From contig JACRUB010000045.1 of the NCBI GenBank assembly GCA_014305015.1, positions 1 to 7,528 of the forward strand: 7,528 nucleotides of DNA, read 5' to 3'. Shown here one piece after another: positions 1 to 6,702 of this stretch (the stretch's first letter is position 1; each line of letters opens with the position of its first letter). Both the position numbers and the translations under genes were made by a program. The notes under the pieces were generated by a model. The model saw nothing but the letters and a program-made list of their open reading frames with translations, had not been told where the DNA came from and did not search any database. The stretch is from Vulcanimicrobiota bacterium (GTDB lineage: Bacteria > Vulcanimicrobiota > Vulcanimicrobiia > Vulcanimicrobiales > Vulcanimicrobiaceae).

Positions 1-57
1 ATTTTTAATCGGACGCGCCGCCGCCCGATCGTCATTCCCGTCGTAATGGAAGTGTGA
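1..57 (+). other. 3' end of an upstream gene, frame unresolved
   Basis: These bases precede the permease and probably hold the end of the preceding gene of the same transport operon, which in this family is often an OppB/DppB permease. All three plus frames reach a stop before or at the permease start: TAA at 6-8, TAA at 44-46 and TGA at 55-57. The last would overlap the GTG start as GTGA, the usual sign of translational coupling, and would give a C-terminus rich in Arg and hydrophobic residues ending MEV. No frame gives a recognisable OppB/DppB C-terminus, so neither frame nor product can be decided from this fragment. Confidence 0.35.
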
Positions 58-899
58 CTAAAGGCAGCTACGCGCGCGATGTGTGGCTGCGGCTGCGCCG
101 TACGCCGGGTGCGATTATCGGCCTCGTTATCGTCGCCATCATTCTTTTAGGCGCGATCCTTGCGCCGCTGATCGCACCGGCTGATCCGCTCGCCCAAGAC
201 CTGCTGCACCAGTCCGCGCATCCCAGCTGGCAGCACTTGATGGGCACGGATCGCTCCGGCCGCGATATCTTCTCGCGCATTCTGTATGGATCGCAAGTCT
301 CGATCCGCATTGGATTTGAAGCGGTCGGCCTTGCAATCACCTTCGGAACGCTCATTGGGGTACTCGCGGGTTACGCCGGCGGGAAACTCGATGCGATCCT
401 GATGTCCGCGATGGACCTCATGCTTGCGTTTCCATCCATTATTCTTGCCATCGGGATCGCGACGATCTTGGGCCCAAGCATCAATAACCTGATGATCGCG
501 GTCGGCATTGTCTACATTCCGCAATATGCGCGGCTCGCGCGGTCGTCCGTTCTTTCCGTGAAGAATCTCGAATACATTGATGCCGCGCGCGCACTTGGCG
601 CGCACTTGCCGCGGATTCTGCTCCGCCATGTCTTGCCGAATATTCTTGCGCCGCTCTTGGTGCAAGCGACGCTCGGAATTGCAACGGCCACGCTTGAGGC
701 CGCGGGTCTTTCGTATCTCGGCTTGGGTGCGCGACCGCCATTTCCTGAATGGGGCGCAATGCTCAACGATGCGCGCGACTACTGGCTCTCCGCGCCGTGG
801 GCCTTGATTTTTCCGGGCGCTGCAATAACCACGATGGTGCTGGGTTTCAATCTGCTCGGCGACGGATTGCGCGACGCGCTGGATCCGGCGGGTCGTTAA
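54..899 (+). CDS. ABC transporter permease, OppC/DppC (peptide/nickel) family
   Basis: Inner-membrane permease subunit of a peptide/nickel-type ABC importer, 281 aa, about the family's usual size. Residues 5-41 form the OppC N-terminal region with the first membrane helix (about 21-41). The hallmark motif MGTDRSGRDIFSRILYGS lies at 63-80, followed by several more helices. The ATPase-docking EAA loop is at 173-196, with DAARALG and invariant Gly182 and a terminal LPN. The C-terminus has the typical NLLGDGLRDALDP ending. The GTG at 54 is the only plausible start, because the frame is closed by TAA at 6-8 and has no other start codon before it. A GGAAG at 48-52 is too close to be a good ribosome site, so coupling to the upstream gene is likely. 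Substrate (oligopeptide, dipeptide, metal or opine) cannot be told from the permease. The partner OppB, binding protein and ATPases should lie to the left. Confidence 0.93.
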   Translation: MTKGSYARDVWLRLRRTPGAIIGLVIVAIILLGAILAPLIAPADPLAQDLLHQSAHPSWQHLMGTDRSGRDIFSRILYGSQVSIRIGFEAVGLAITFGTLIGVLAGYAGGKLDAILMSAMDLMLAFPSIILAIGIATILGPSINNLMIAVGIVYIPQYARLARSSVLSVKNLEYIDAARALGAHLPRILLRHVLPNILAPLLVQATLGIATATLEAAGLSYLGLGARPPFPEWGAMLNDARDYWLSAPWALIFPGAAITTMVLGFNLLGDGLRDALDPAGR

Positions 900-1733
900 T
901 TGGGAATTTTTCTCGGACTCCTGGCAGCGACGCTTTACGGGTCAGCCGATTTTTGTGGTGGGCTCGCTACGAAGCGTTCGTCAATGTGGTCGGTGACGAT
1001 TCTTTCGCAGGCGGCCGGTTTTGTTTTGCTTTTTGGGGTGCTGCCGTTTTTTCCGGGCCATGCGACGGTCGCCGATTATTTGTGGGGGGCAGCCGCCGGC
1101 GCATGTGGTGGCGTTGGGCTTGCACTGCTCTATCATGCACTTTCGATCGGCAAGATGGGCATTGTTTCGCCGATCACGGCAGTCCTAGGTGCATCGCTCC
1201 CGGTTATCGTGGGAAGTACGCACGGCGAACATCTCTCAGCCTATCAGCTCGCCGGAATCATTGTGGCGCTCATCGCGGTCGTGCTTATTTCTACTTCGCA
1301 TGATGACGACGGCAAATTCGAATTTGCGACCGCAGGCGTCAAGGAGGCAATTGTATCGGGTTTGATTCTGGGCGGCTTTTACTTATTGCTCGCGCACGCC
1401 GGTCCGCGTGCCGGCCTCTATCCACTCGTCACTGCACGCCTCGGTTCGATGATCTTGTTAACGGTCATTGCACTGCTCGCGCGTCAATCCGTCCGGCCGG
1501 CGAAAGGTGCGTTGCGGCTTATCATTGTGGCCGGCGGTATCGATATGATGGCCAACGCACTCTACGTGCTTGCAACATTTCAGGGTTACGTTTCGATTGC
1601 CGCTGTGCTGACCTCACTCTATCCCGCGAGTACGGTGATCCTCGCTTGGATCGTGCTCAAAGAGCGGCTACAAGCCATTCAATATTCGGGATTGATTTGC
1701 GCGCTCGCCGGCGTGCTGCTAATCGCCCTTTAG
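900..1733 (+). CDS. EamA-family (drug/metabolite) transporter
   Basis: Membrane transporter of the DMT superfamily, 277 aa, close to the family norm, with about ten predicted helices arranged as two EamA repeats (about 2-132 and 146-277) joined by a hydrophilic Asp-rich loop (134-140). Family signatures are the N-terminal LYGSADFCGGLATKR, the ALSIGKMGIVSPI segment near 80-92, and the C-terminal ASTVILAWIVLKERL followed by the final helix pair. The start is TTG, directly after the TAA of the permease and in the same frame, so no earlier start is possible. The next ATG (residue 29) would remove the first helix. A GGCGGG at 887-892, 7 bases upstream, is a weak ribosome site, and reinitiation after the permease seems likely. 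Members export or import varied metabolites; the substrate here is unknown. It need not be part of the ABC importer. Confidence 0.9.
   Translation: MGIFLGLLAATLYGSADFCGGLATKRSSMWSVTILSQAAGFVLLFGVLPFFPGHATVADYLWGAAAGACGGVGLALLYHALSIGKMGIVSPITAVLGASLPVIVGSTHGEHLSAYQLAGIIVALIAVVLISTSHDDDGKFEFATAGVKEAIVSGLILGGFYLLLAHAGPRAGLYPLVTARLGSMILLTVIALLARQSVRPAKGALRLIIVAGGIDMMANALYVLATFQGYVSIAAVLTSLYPASTVILAWIVLKERLQAIQYSGLICALAGVLLIAL
1312..1327. repeat. perfect 16-bp palindrome inside the EamA transporter gene
   Basis: GCAAATTCGAATTTGC is its own reverse complement over all 16 bases. It encodes part of the hydrophilic loop between the two EamA repeats. About 0.1 such palindromes are expected by chance in a window of this size. 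It could bind a dimeric regulator or be a coincidence; nothing else supports a function. Confidence 0.5.
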
Positions 1734-1737
1734 GGCG
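1724..1737. terminator. possible weak bidirectional hairpin between convergent genes
   Basis: CGCCC, loop TTTA, GGGCG form a perfect 5-bp GC-rich stem that covers the stop codon of the EamA gene and abuts the stop of the PilZ gene on the other strand. Its position between tail-to-tail genes fits a bidirectional terminator. The stem is short and there is no T-run on either side, so intrinsic termination would be weak. Confidence 0.3.
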
Positions 1738-2604
1738 TTACAGATTGTCAACCCCGGTGCGAATCTTGTAGAGTTGCACGGCGTGAATGTAACGTTGAAT
1801 TTCTTCGCGCGTATAGGCATCGGCATCGAGAAATTGGACGCCAAGCACGATTTGTCCCGATGAATCTTTCAAACGCGCGGCCACCTTCCCACGAATCGTC
1901 ATCGGCTCGAATGGACGGCGTGGATCCTTTGGTTTAGGCCGCGCAATGCCGCGGTCACCGAACGGGCTCGGGTCCGCTGTGGGTGCGGATGAGTAAACGC
2001 TCAGTACTTCTTGCGGAAGAGTGAATTCAAGAGTCAAGATCACGTCGGCCGGCATCGGCTCATTTCCGATGATGCGCAGTCCGCCCGCACTTAAGTCGTT
2101 TGCTTCGGCAATCGTTACGCCGGGGCGACCCTCGCGCCGGTACTTGATTGGAAACGATACGAGCGCTCTGTACGCCCCGCGCTGCTTGCCGGGTTTAGCA
2201 TTTTCGACGGCGGCGTCTTTGGTTTCCGTGCGGTCGGCGGCGGCGCGGCGCTGGAATTCCATGATGAGCGAGACGAGTGCATCGCTATCCGCAGTTGAAA
2301 TCTTATCGAATGCAATGCCGTACTCGTAGAACGCCTGCCCGACGATTTTCTTGCGGGCCGCGATGCGACCGCGCAACTCGAGCGCCTTGCCGTTGCCGCC
2401 GCGAACGTCAAAGCGAAGCGCGGAATCCTTTTCGAGCGAGATGAGGGAGCGAATGCGGCAGCCTTCGGCCGACATATCCATCAGCGTACCATGGACGGTG
2501 ACCGGCATGTTTTGCACCCGCATTTCGATCGGAACCTCGACGTCTTGACGGAAGGTCTGACGCTTGTTGTTCGGGGCGGGGGGCGGCGGAGCCGGCTTCT
2601 GCAT
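1738..2604 (-). CDS. tandem PilZ-domain protein (probable c-di-GMP effector)
   Basis: Cytoplasmic protein of 288 aa with two PilZ beta-barrels. Domain 1 (about 14-120) has the RxxxR motif R15-R19 and the DxSxxG motif D43-S45-G48. Domain 2 (about 141-285) has R142-R146 and D170-S172-G175. Both motif sets match the c-di-GMP binding consensus, so each domain could bind the nucleotide. The N-terminus is Pro-rich (residues 4-11), and domain 2 carries a Pro/charged insertion at about 205-235. There is no signal peptide, membrane segment or added output domain, so the partner (motility, exopolysaccharide or other) is not evident. The ATG at 2604 has only a poor AGG close to it. The gene lies 42 bases downstream of the dehydrogenase gene on the same strand, so cotranscription is plausible. 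PilZ identity is secure; the role is inferred. Confidence 0.88.
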   Translation of the reverse strand: MQKPAPPPPAPNNKRQTFRQDVEVPIEMRVQNMPVTVHGTLMDMSAEGCRIRSLISLEKDSALRFDVRGGNGKALELRGRIAARKKIVGQAFYEYGIAFDKISTADSDALVSLIMEFQRRAAADRTETKDAAVENAKPGKQRGAYRALVSFPIKYRREGRPGVTIAEANDLSAGGLRIIGNEPMPADVILTLEFTLPQEVLSVYSSAPTADPSPFGDRGIARPKPKDPRRPFEPMTIRGKVAARLKDSSGQIVLGVQFLDADAYTREEIQRYIHAVQLYKIRTGVDNL

Positions 2605-2630
2605 ACCTAGAAGTATCGGATGGAAGCGAC

Positions 2631-2657
2631 CGAGCCTATAGCCGCTCTACAGGCTCG
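2631..2657 (-). terminator. 7-bp inverted repeat around the dehydrogenase stop codon
   Basis: CGAGCCT (2631-2637) and AGGCTCG (2651-2657) can pair perfectly around a 13-base loop. On the minus strand the hairpin forms exactly at the end of the dehydrogenase gene, with its stop codon in the loop, just before the PilZ gene. There is no following T-run, so it is more likely a partial attenuator or a 3' end stabiliser than a full intrinsic terminator. Confidence 0.3.
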
Positions 2658-3723
2658 ACCAAATATCGAGCTTGCGCTTTACACGATCGATAACGGCGTC
2701 GGTGAAATCGGTCGTTGAGGCGTGCCCGCCAAGGTCGCTCGTCGCCATTCCCTCGTGAACCGTCTCGAGGGTGCCCTCGTAAATCGCTCGTGAGGCGTTC
2801 GCCGCGCGCTTATCTTCTATATAAGAGAGCAGCGCAGCCGCGGCCAGGATCATGGCCATCGGATTGGCGACGTTCTTTCCAAACAGACGGGGCGCTGTTC
2901 CGTGCGGAGCCTCCGACATCACGACGCTGGGCCGTAGTGTTTCATCAAAACTTAAGAGGACCGACTCCGCGCCGGCAATCGAGCCGAACAGCTGCATGAC
3001 CAGATCGGATAAGCAATCGCCGTCGCGGTTGAGCGAAGGGATCACCATCGGATCGCCGGGATTGGAAAGAAGCAGCGCATAGGTCGCATCGATCAGTTGC
3101 GGATCGTATTTGACATCCGGATGGCGCGCAGCGGCCGCATCCATTTCTTCTTTGAGCATCCCTTCGTAGATGGGACTGACGGTATACTTTGGCCCGCCGA
3201 AAACTTTCGAATTCGTTTTCTTTGCATGCATGAACGCATATTCGGCGACTGCGCGGCAGACGCTACGCTCGATGCGCTCGGTGCGGTACGCCACCTCGTT
3301 TATGCCTTCGCCTTCGCGCCATTCTTTGGCGCCGTACGCATCGCCGACCGCCATTCGTACGATCGAAATTGGCGAATGGATACCGGCGACGGGGCGCACT
3401 CCAGGCAGACGCCGTCCCGTGCGAACGATGACTTTGCCGTCAATTTCGCGCCGCAGAATTGCGTTTGGGGAGCCGACGTCGCCTTTGGTCTCGGGCGTAA
3501 TCGTCGCAGCTTTTATACCGAGCTGCGTGCGCTTCATGGCGGCCGCGGCCTCATGCACGACACCGTTGTTTGTGGCCCGCCGGTTCTGCAGGGAGAGGTC
3601 ATACGTCTCGAACGCGAGCTCGATATCGATGACGGATTTATCCAGAACGCGCAGAGCCTCGACCAGCAATTCCTGGCCGGTCTCATCTCCCTCTAGAACG
3701 ACAATGGTGGCGACGCTACTCAA
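2647..3723 (-). CDS. isocitrate/isopropylmalate dehydrogenase family protein, IDH-like
   Basis: A 358-aa beta-decarboxylating dehydrogenase, most likely an isocitrate dehydrogenase that oxidises isocitrate to 2-oxoglutarate in the TCA cycle. The N-terminal strand carries GDETGQEL (12-19). Substrate residues appear as TPETKG (76-81) and SPNAILR (85-91), with further arginines at R103-R104 and R123. R123 lies in a RMAVGDAY segment that parallels RHAHGDQY of eukaryotic-type IDH. GGPKY supplies K179, LID supplies D212, and NRDGDCLSD (232-240) supplies likely metal ligands D236 and D240. EAPHGTAPRLFGKNVANP (271-288) is the cofactor region. R279 there may favour NADP, but NAD cannot be excluded, nor a related substrate such as isopropylmalate or tartrate. 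The start is TTG, chosen because AGGAG sits 6 bases upstream on that strand. The PilZ gene follows 42 bases downstream. Confidence 0.85.
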   Translation of the reverse strand: MSSVATIVVLEGDETGQELLVEALRVLDKSVIDIELAFETYDLSLQNRRATNNGVVHEAAAAMKRTQLGIKAATITPETKGDVGSPNAILRREIDGKVIVRTGRRLPGVRPVAGIHSPISIVRMAVGDAYGAKEWREGEGINEVAYRTERIERSVCRAVAEYAFMHAKKTNSKVFGGPKYTVSPIYEGMLKEEMDAAAARHPDVKYDPQLIDATYALLLSNPGDPMVIPSLNRDGDCLSDLVMQLFGSIAGAESVLLSFDETLRPSVVMSEAPHGTAPRLFGKNVANPMAMILAAAALLSYIEDKRAANASRAIYEGTLETVHEGMATSDLGGHASTTDFTDAVIDRVKRKLDIWSSL

Positions 3724-3803
3724 CGGCTGCTCCTAAAAAAATGTTGCTCTGTTATGCATACCCCGAGGGGCGCTTGAACAACTGTGACGAATATCAATCG
3801 TCC
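3724..3803. promoter_or_regulatory. divergent intergenic region, probable promoters for dehydrogenase and ftsK
   Basis: The dehydrogenase gene reads left and ftsK reads right from this 80-base stretch, so both promoters should lie here or extend into the coding ends. It contains a run of seven A (plus strand), an AT-rich TTATGCATA core at 3752-3760 and a CCCC-GA-GGGG palindrome at 3761-3770. No -35/-10 pair with good spacing stands out on either strand: TTGAAC at 3774 has only a poorly spaced TATCAA partner. The promoter role is inferred from gene orientation. Confidence 0.4.
3730..3734 (-). promoter_or_regulatory. ribosome binding site for the dehydrogenase gene
   Basis: On the minus strand this reads AGGAG and ends 6 bases before the TTG at 3723. 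It is one of the best Shine-Dalgarno matches in the window and is what fixes the TTG as start, since no in-frame ATG lies nearby. Confidence 0.75.
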
Positions 3804-6059
3804 ATGGCACGCGTACGCCGTAAGGCGACCGCGAAAACGCGTTTGAACTATGAGATAGCGGGGATTGCCGCGCTAGGCCTCGCCGTCCTGTTCGGAATCG
3901 CCCTGGTCGTTCCGGCCCAACATGCCGGCATCGTCGGTTCCCACACTGCAGCGACCCTCCGTGCGCTCTTTGGCAATGCCGCCGCCCTCTTCCCGGTCCT
4001 CATCGCGCTCTTCGGCGGTATCATCTTCCTTGAAATCAACGTGCCGCGCATGATCGCGACGCTCGGTATGGCCGCGCTCGGATACTTTCTTGCGATCGAT
4101 GCAGCGTTCGGACGCCGGGGCGGATTTGCCGGATTGAACATTTGGTCCGGCATGCAGGCCCTGGTCGGCGTTGCCGGGGCGCGGATCGTGCTGCTGTTCG
4201 TCATCGTTCTGCTCACGGTGTGGATCACGAATGTTTCGGTCAAAAAAGTCATCGGCTGGTGCATCATGCGTTTGCAAACCGTCCGCCTTCCGAAGATGCA
4301 GCTTGCTTTGCCTCAAGGCCACAACTCGGTGCGTGAAGCATTCGATATGACGGCGGCCCCGAACAAAAAAGCCAAAGAAGTTGCAGAGGCCTCCACAGCG
4401 CTGGTTCCCATTGCGGTCGAGCAGTATATCGCCGAGCAGCGCACCGATGAAGAAGATGAAAACGACGAGGACGAGTACGAAGAAGATGACGACGTCAATA
4501 TCGGCGACGACGATATTATCGAAGATGACGACGATGCGGACGAGCTCGAGGATGATGAAGATGTAGCCCCGGCGGTGCTTGTCGGCGAGTACGAACCGGC
4601 AACCTCCGGCGCGAGCGCTCGCACCTATCGCCTTCCGGATCTCTCCCTTTTCGATCCACCCCAAGCGCAGATTACCGACGATTCAAGCCGCTCTCATGTC
4701 TTAGAAGATACCCTTGCCTCATTTGGTGTCGCGGCCAAAGTTGTGCACATCGAGCGCGGGCCTTCGATAACTCGCTACGAACTCAAGCCGGACCGCGGCG
4801 TAAAAATTTCCAAGATATCCTCACTCTCGGACGATATCGCGCTGGCGCTCGCGGCGACGAGCGTGCGGATTGAAGCGCCGATACCGGGCAAGTCCGCGGT
4901 TGGAATCGAGGTTCCGAATGCCACGGTTTCCGTGGTGGCTATTCGGGAAATTCTCGAAGCCTTGCCGCACCGCGGTACCGTGCCGCCGCTCAACATGGCG
5001 CTCGGCAAAGACATCACGGGCCGCCCAGTCTTTGGCGACCTCGGCAAGATGCCGCATCTCCTGGTGGCGGGCGCCACCGGCAGCGGCAAGAGCGTTTGCT
5101 TGAATTGTATTATCGCCTCACTCCTCGTGTGCGCAACGCCCGATCAAGTGCAATTGCTCATGATCGATCCAAAACGTGTCGAGCTAACCGTCTATAACGG
5201 CATCCCGCATCTCATTAAAGATGTCATCACCGACGCGCGTTTGGCCGCTGGCGCGCTGTTCGAGATGACCAAGGAAATGGATTCCCGCTACGAGCGCTTC
5301 GCGAAAGCCGGCGTCCGCAAAATCGAAGAATATAATGCGAAGTATCCGGAGGAGAAACTGCCGTACGTCGTGATCGTCATCGACGAGCTTGCAGATCTCA
5401 TGCTGATTGCGCCGGCAAAAGTAGAAACGACGATTTGCCGGCTCGCGCAACTCGCACGCGCAACGGGTATTCACTTGATCGTGGCAACGCAGCGCCCATC
5501 GGTGGACGTCATCACCGGCATCATCAAAGCCAACATTCCATCGCGCATTGCCTTTGCCGTAAGCTCGCAAGTTGATTCGCGCACCATTCTCGATATGGGC
5601 GGCGCAGAACGGCTGCTCGGTCGCGGCGATATGCTGTATCTTCCGATCGATGCGCCGAAACCGGTTCGCTCGCAAGGCGCCCTTATCACGGGCGCCGAGG
5701 TCAATCGTCTGGTGGACTTCTGGTCCAAGCAGGCGCGTCCGGATAATCTGCTCGACGTTGAGGTTGTGCCGATTGCCGACGATGAAGCCGCAAAGAATTT
5801 GGACCCGCTCTGTTACGATGCCGCCAAGTTCATTATTGAAACGAACTACGCATCCACGGCACAACTACAATCGCAATTTTCGATCGGCCATCCGCGCGCC
5901 GTGCGCTTAATGAAACAACTCGAGGATTGCAAGATCGTGGGCCCACATGAGGGCACAAAACCGCGGCGCATTCTGCTCAGTCTCTCGGAACTCGAAGCCG
6001 TCGCCTCACGTTTGGGCAAGGATAACCGCCAGGAAAACCTGTTTGCCACCGGCTCTTAA
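3804..6059 (+). CDS. ftsK: FtsK/SpoIIIE family DNA translocase
   Basis: Membrane-anchored hexameric dsDNA pump that clears and aligns chromosome ends at the division septum; 751 aa from this start. A basic N-terminus precedes four helices (about 14-36, 60-78, 82-103, 127-144). An extremely acidic linker follows (215-253, 29 of 39 residues Asp or Glu). The alpha/beta motor comes next, with Walker A GATGSGKS at 423-430 and Walker B VVIVIDELADLM with D527/E528, then ATQRPSVDVITG and SSQVDSRTILDMGGAERLLGRGDM. A C-terminal winged-helix gamma domain (about 669-727) matches the KOPS/SRS-reading domain. All motor motifs are intact. In-frame ATG at 3741 or TTG at 3774 are alternative starts. I prefer 3804 because MARVRRK resembles family N-termini and because 3741 would leave only 17 bases for divergent promoters. 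The choice is uncertain, since no clear ribosome site precedes 3804. Confidence 0.96.
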   Translation: MARVRRKATAKTRLNYEIAGIAALGLAVLFGIALVVPAQHAGIVGSHTAATLRALFGNAAALFPVLIALFGGIIFLEINVPRMIATLGMAALGYFLAIDAAFGRRGGFAGLNIWSGMQALVGVAGARIVLLFVIVLLTVWITNVSVKKVIGWCIMRLQTVRLPKMQLALPQGHNSVREAFDMTAAPNKKAKEVAEASTALVPIAVEQYIAEQRTDEEDENDEDEYEEDDDVNIGDDDIIEDDDDADELEDDEDVAPAVLVGEYEPATSGASARTYRLPDLSLFDPPQAQITDDSSRSHVLEDTLASFGVAAKVVHIERGPSITRYELKPDRGVKISKISSLSDDIALALAATSVRIEAPIPGKSAVGIEVPNATVSVVAIREILEALPHRGTVPPLNMALGKDITGRPVFGDLGKMPHLLVAGATGSGKSVCLNCIIASLLVCATPDQVQLLMIDPKRVELTVYNGIPHLIKDVITDARLAAGALFEMTKEMDSRYERFAKAGVRKIEEYNAKYPEEKLPYVVIVIDELADLMLIAPAKVETTICRLAQLARATGIHLIVATQRPSVDVITGIIKANIPSRIAFAVSSQVDSRTILDMGGAERLLGRGDMLYLPIDAPKPVRSQGALITGAEVNRLVDFWSKQARPDNLLDVEVVPIADDEAAKNLDPLCYDAAKFIIETNYASTAQLQSQFSIGHPRAVRLMKQLEDCKIVGPHEGTKPRRILLSLSELEAVASRLGKDNRQENLFATGS
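6031..6034 (+). promoter_or_regulatory. ribosome binding site for the PAP2 gene, inside ftsK
   Basis: AGGA followed by further A residues lies within the last codons of ftsK, 8 bases before the TTG at 6043. It is the reason to start the PAP2 gene at that TTG rather than at the in-frame ATG at 5947, which would add 32 residues unlike any PAP2 N-terminus and overlap ftsK by 113 bases. Confidence 0.55.
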
Positions 6060-6702
6060 AGAGCGTGACCGTGTTGGTGCAGCTCGCGCGCTGCTTCTCT
6101 CAATTATCGCCTACGCAATTTTTCTTGGCATAGGGATTGCCGTCGCACACGGCCCGCCCGGCCCGTTCGACGATGCATCGCATGTCTTGATCGGCCACGG
6201 CGCGCTCATCGCGTGGTTTTTGACCTGGACATTGTACATGCAGGTGCTGGCTCCAATTTGCTTGATCTTGGTCGTTATCGCGATCGGTAAACCGGAGTGG
6301 CGCGTGCGAATCGCTGTTTCCTTGGCCCTGTTACTGGCGATGTGGTTTGCATCCGATCAATTACAACACGTTTTCATGCGCCCGCGCCGGTTAGATTGGA
6401 TCGTCAGGCACGAAACAGCCTTTTCGTATCCCAGCACGCATGCGACGCTGGCAGTCACCTTCTACGGTTACTGGGCCTTCGTCGTCTTCAAAAGCGAAAT
6501 TAGTGCGCGCGTTCGTCTTTGGACGAGCAACCTGCTCATAGCACTCATCGTGGGCGTTCTCTGGGCGCGCCTTGCGCTCGGCGCTCACTACCCCACTGAT
6601 GTGATCGGCGGCTTGATGCTGGGTCTCTCAGGTGTCTGTTTTGCGGTCGCGATTTGCCGGTTTTTGCAGGTTCCGCTTGAGGGCGGCCGTCACGGACGAT
6701 AA
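6043..6702 (+). CDS. PAP2-superfamily membrane phosphatase
   Basis: Integral membrane protein of 219 aa with about six helices (roughly 14-35, 54-80, 88-104, 131-150, 160-178, 185-207). It belongs to the type 2 phosphatidic acid phosphatase superfamily, which removes phosphate from lipid phosphates, including undecaprenyl diphosphate in cell-wall carrier recycling. Motif C2 is YPSTH (129-133) with catalytic-type H133. Motif C3 is ARLALGAHYPTD with R176, nucleophile-type H182 and D186. Motif C1 (KxxxxxxRP) keeps R113-P114, but its lysine is replaced by Gln106, and the Ser usually before the C3 Arg is Ala175. The active-site core is thus present but not canonical. The TTG start overlaps ftsK by 17 bases, suggesting coupling, and mqnE follows after 41 bases. 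The substrate cannot be told; undecaprenyl or other polyprenyl diphosphate is a reasonable guess. Confidence 0.85.
   Translation: MPPALKERDRVGAARALLLSIIAYAIFLGIGIAVAHGPPGPFDDASHVLIGHGALIAWFLTWTLYMQVLAPICLILVVIAIGKPEWRVRIAVSLALLLAMWFASDQLQHVFMRPRRLDWIVRHETAFSYPSTHATLAVTFYGYWAFVVFKSEISARVRLWTSNLLIALIVGVLWARLALGAHYPTDVIGGLMLGLSGVCFAVAICRFLQVPLEGGRHGR

Noticed and set aside
749..1303. Plus-strand open frame bridging the permease and EamA genes
   Set aside because: It reads out of frame across two well-supported membrane proteins and has no domain signature.
3097..3696. Plus-strand open frame of 199 codons opposite the dehydrogenase
   Set aside because: The other strand encodes conserved catalytic motifs throughout, so this is a shadow frame.
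3741..3803. N-terminal extension of FtsK from the ATG at 3741
   Set aside because: No ribosome site precedes it, it leaves 17 bases for two divergent promoters, and the 21 added residues look unlike FtsK N-termini. Kept only as an alternative.
4313..4624. Serine-rich minus-strand open frame
   Set aside because: The poly-Ser run is simply the complement of the Asp/Glu codons of the acidic FtsK linker.
3873..4664. Long minus-strand open frame (263 codons) opposite ftsK
   Set aside because: It is the antisense of a strong FtsK frame, shows low-complexity composition and no recognisable domain.
5184..5864. Minus-strand open frame of 226 codons opposite the FtsK motor
   Set aside because: Shadow of the conserved motor domain; no family features of its own.
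5947..6042. Longer PAP2 protein starting at ATG 5947
   Set aside because: The extra 32 residues are Arg/Ser-rich out-of-frame reading of the ftsK gamma domain; the TTG at 6043 has a ribosome site.
6052..6064. GCTCT-TAA-AGAGC hairpin at the ftsK stop as a terminator
   Set aside because: The stem is 5 bp with no T-run, and the PAP2 gene is already being translated through it.
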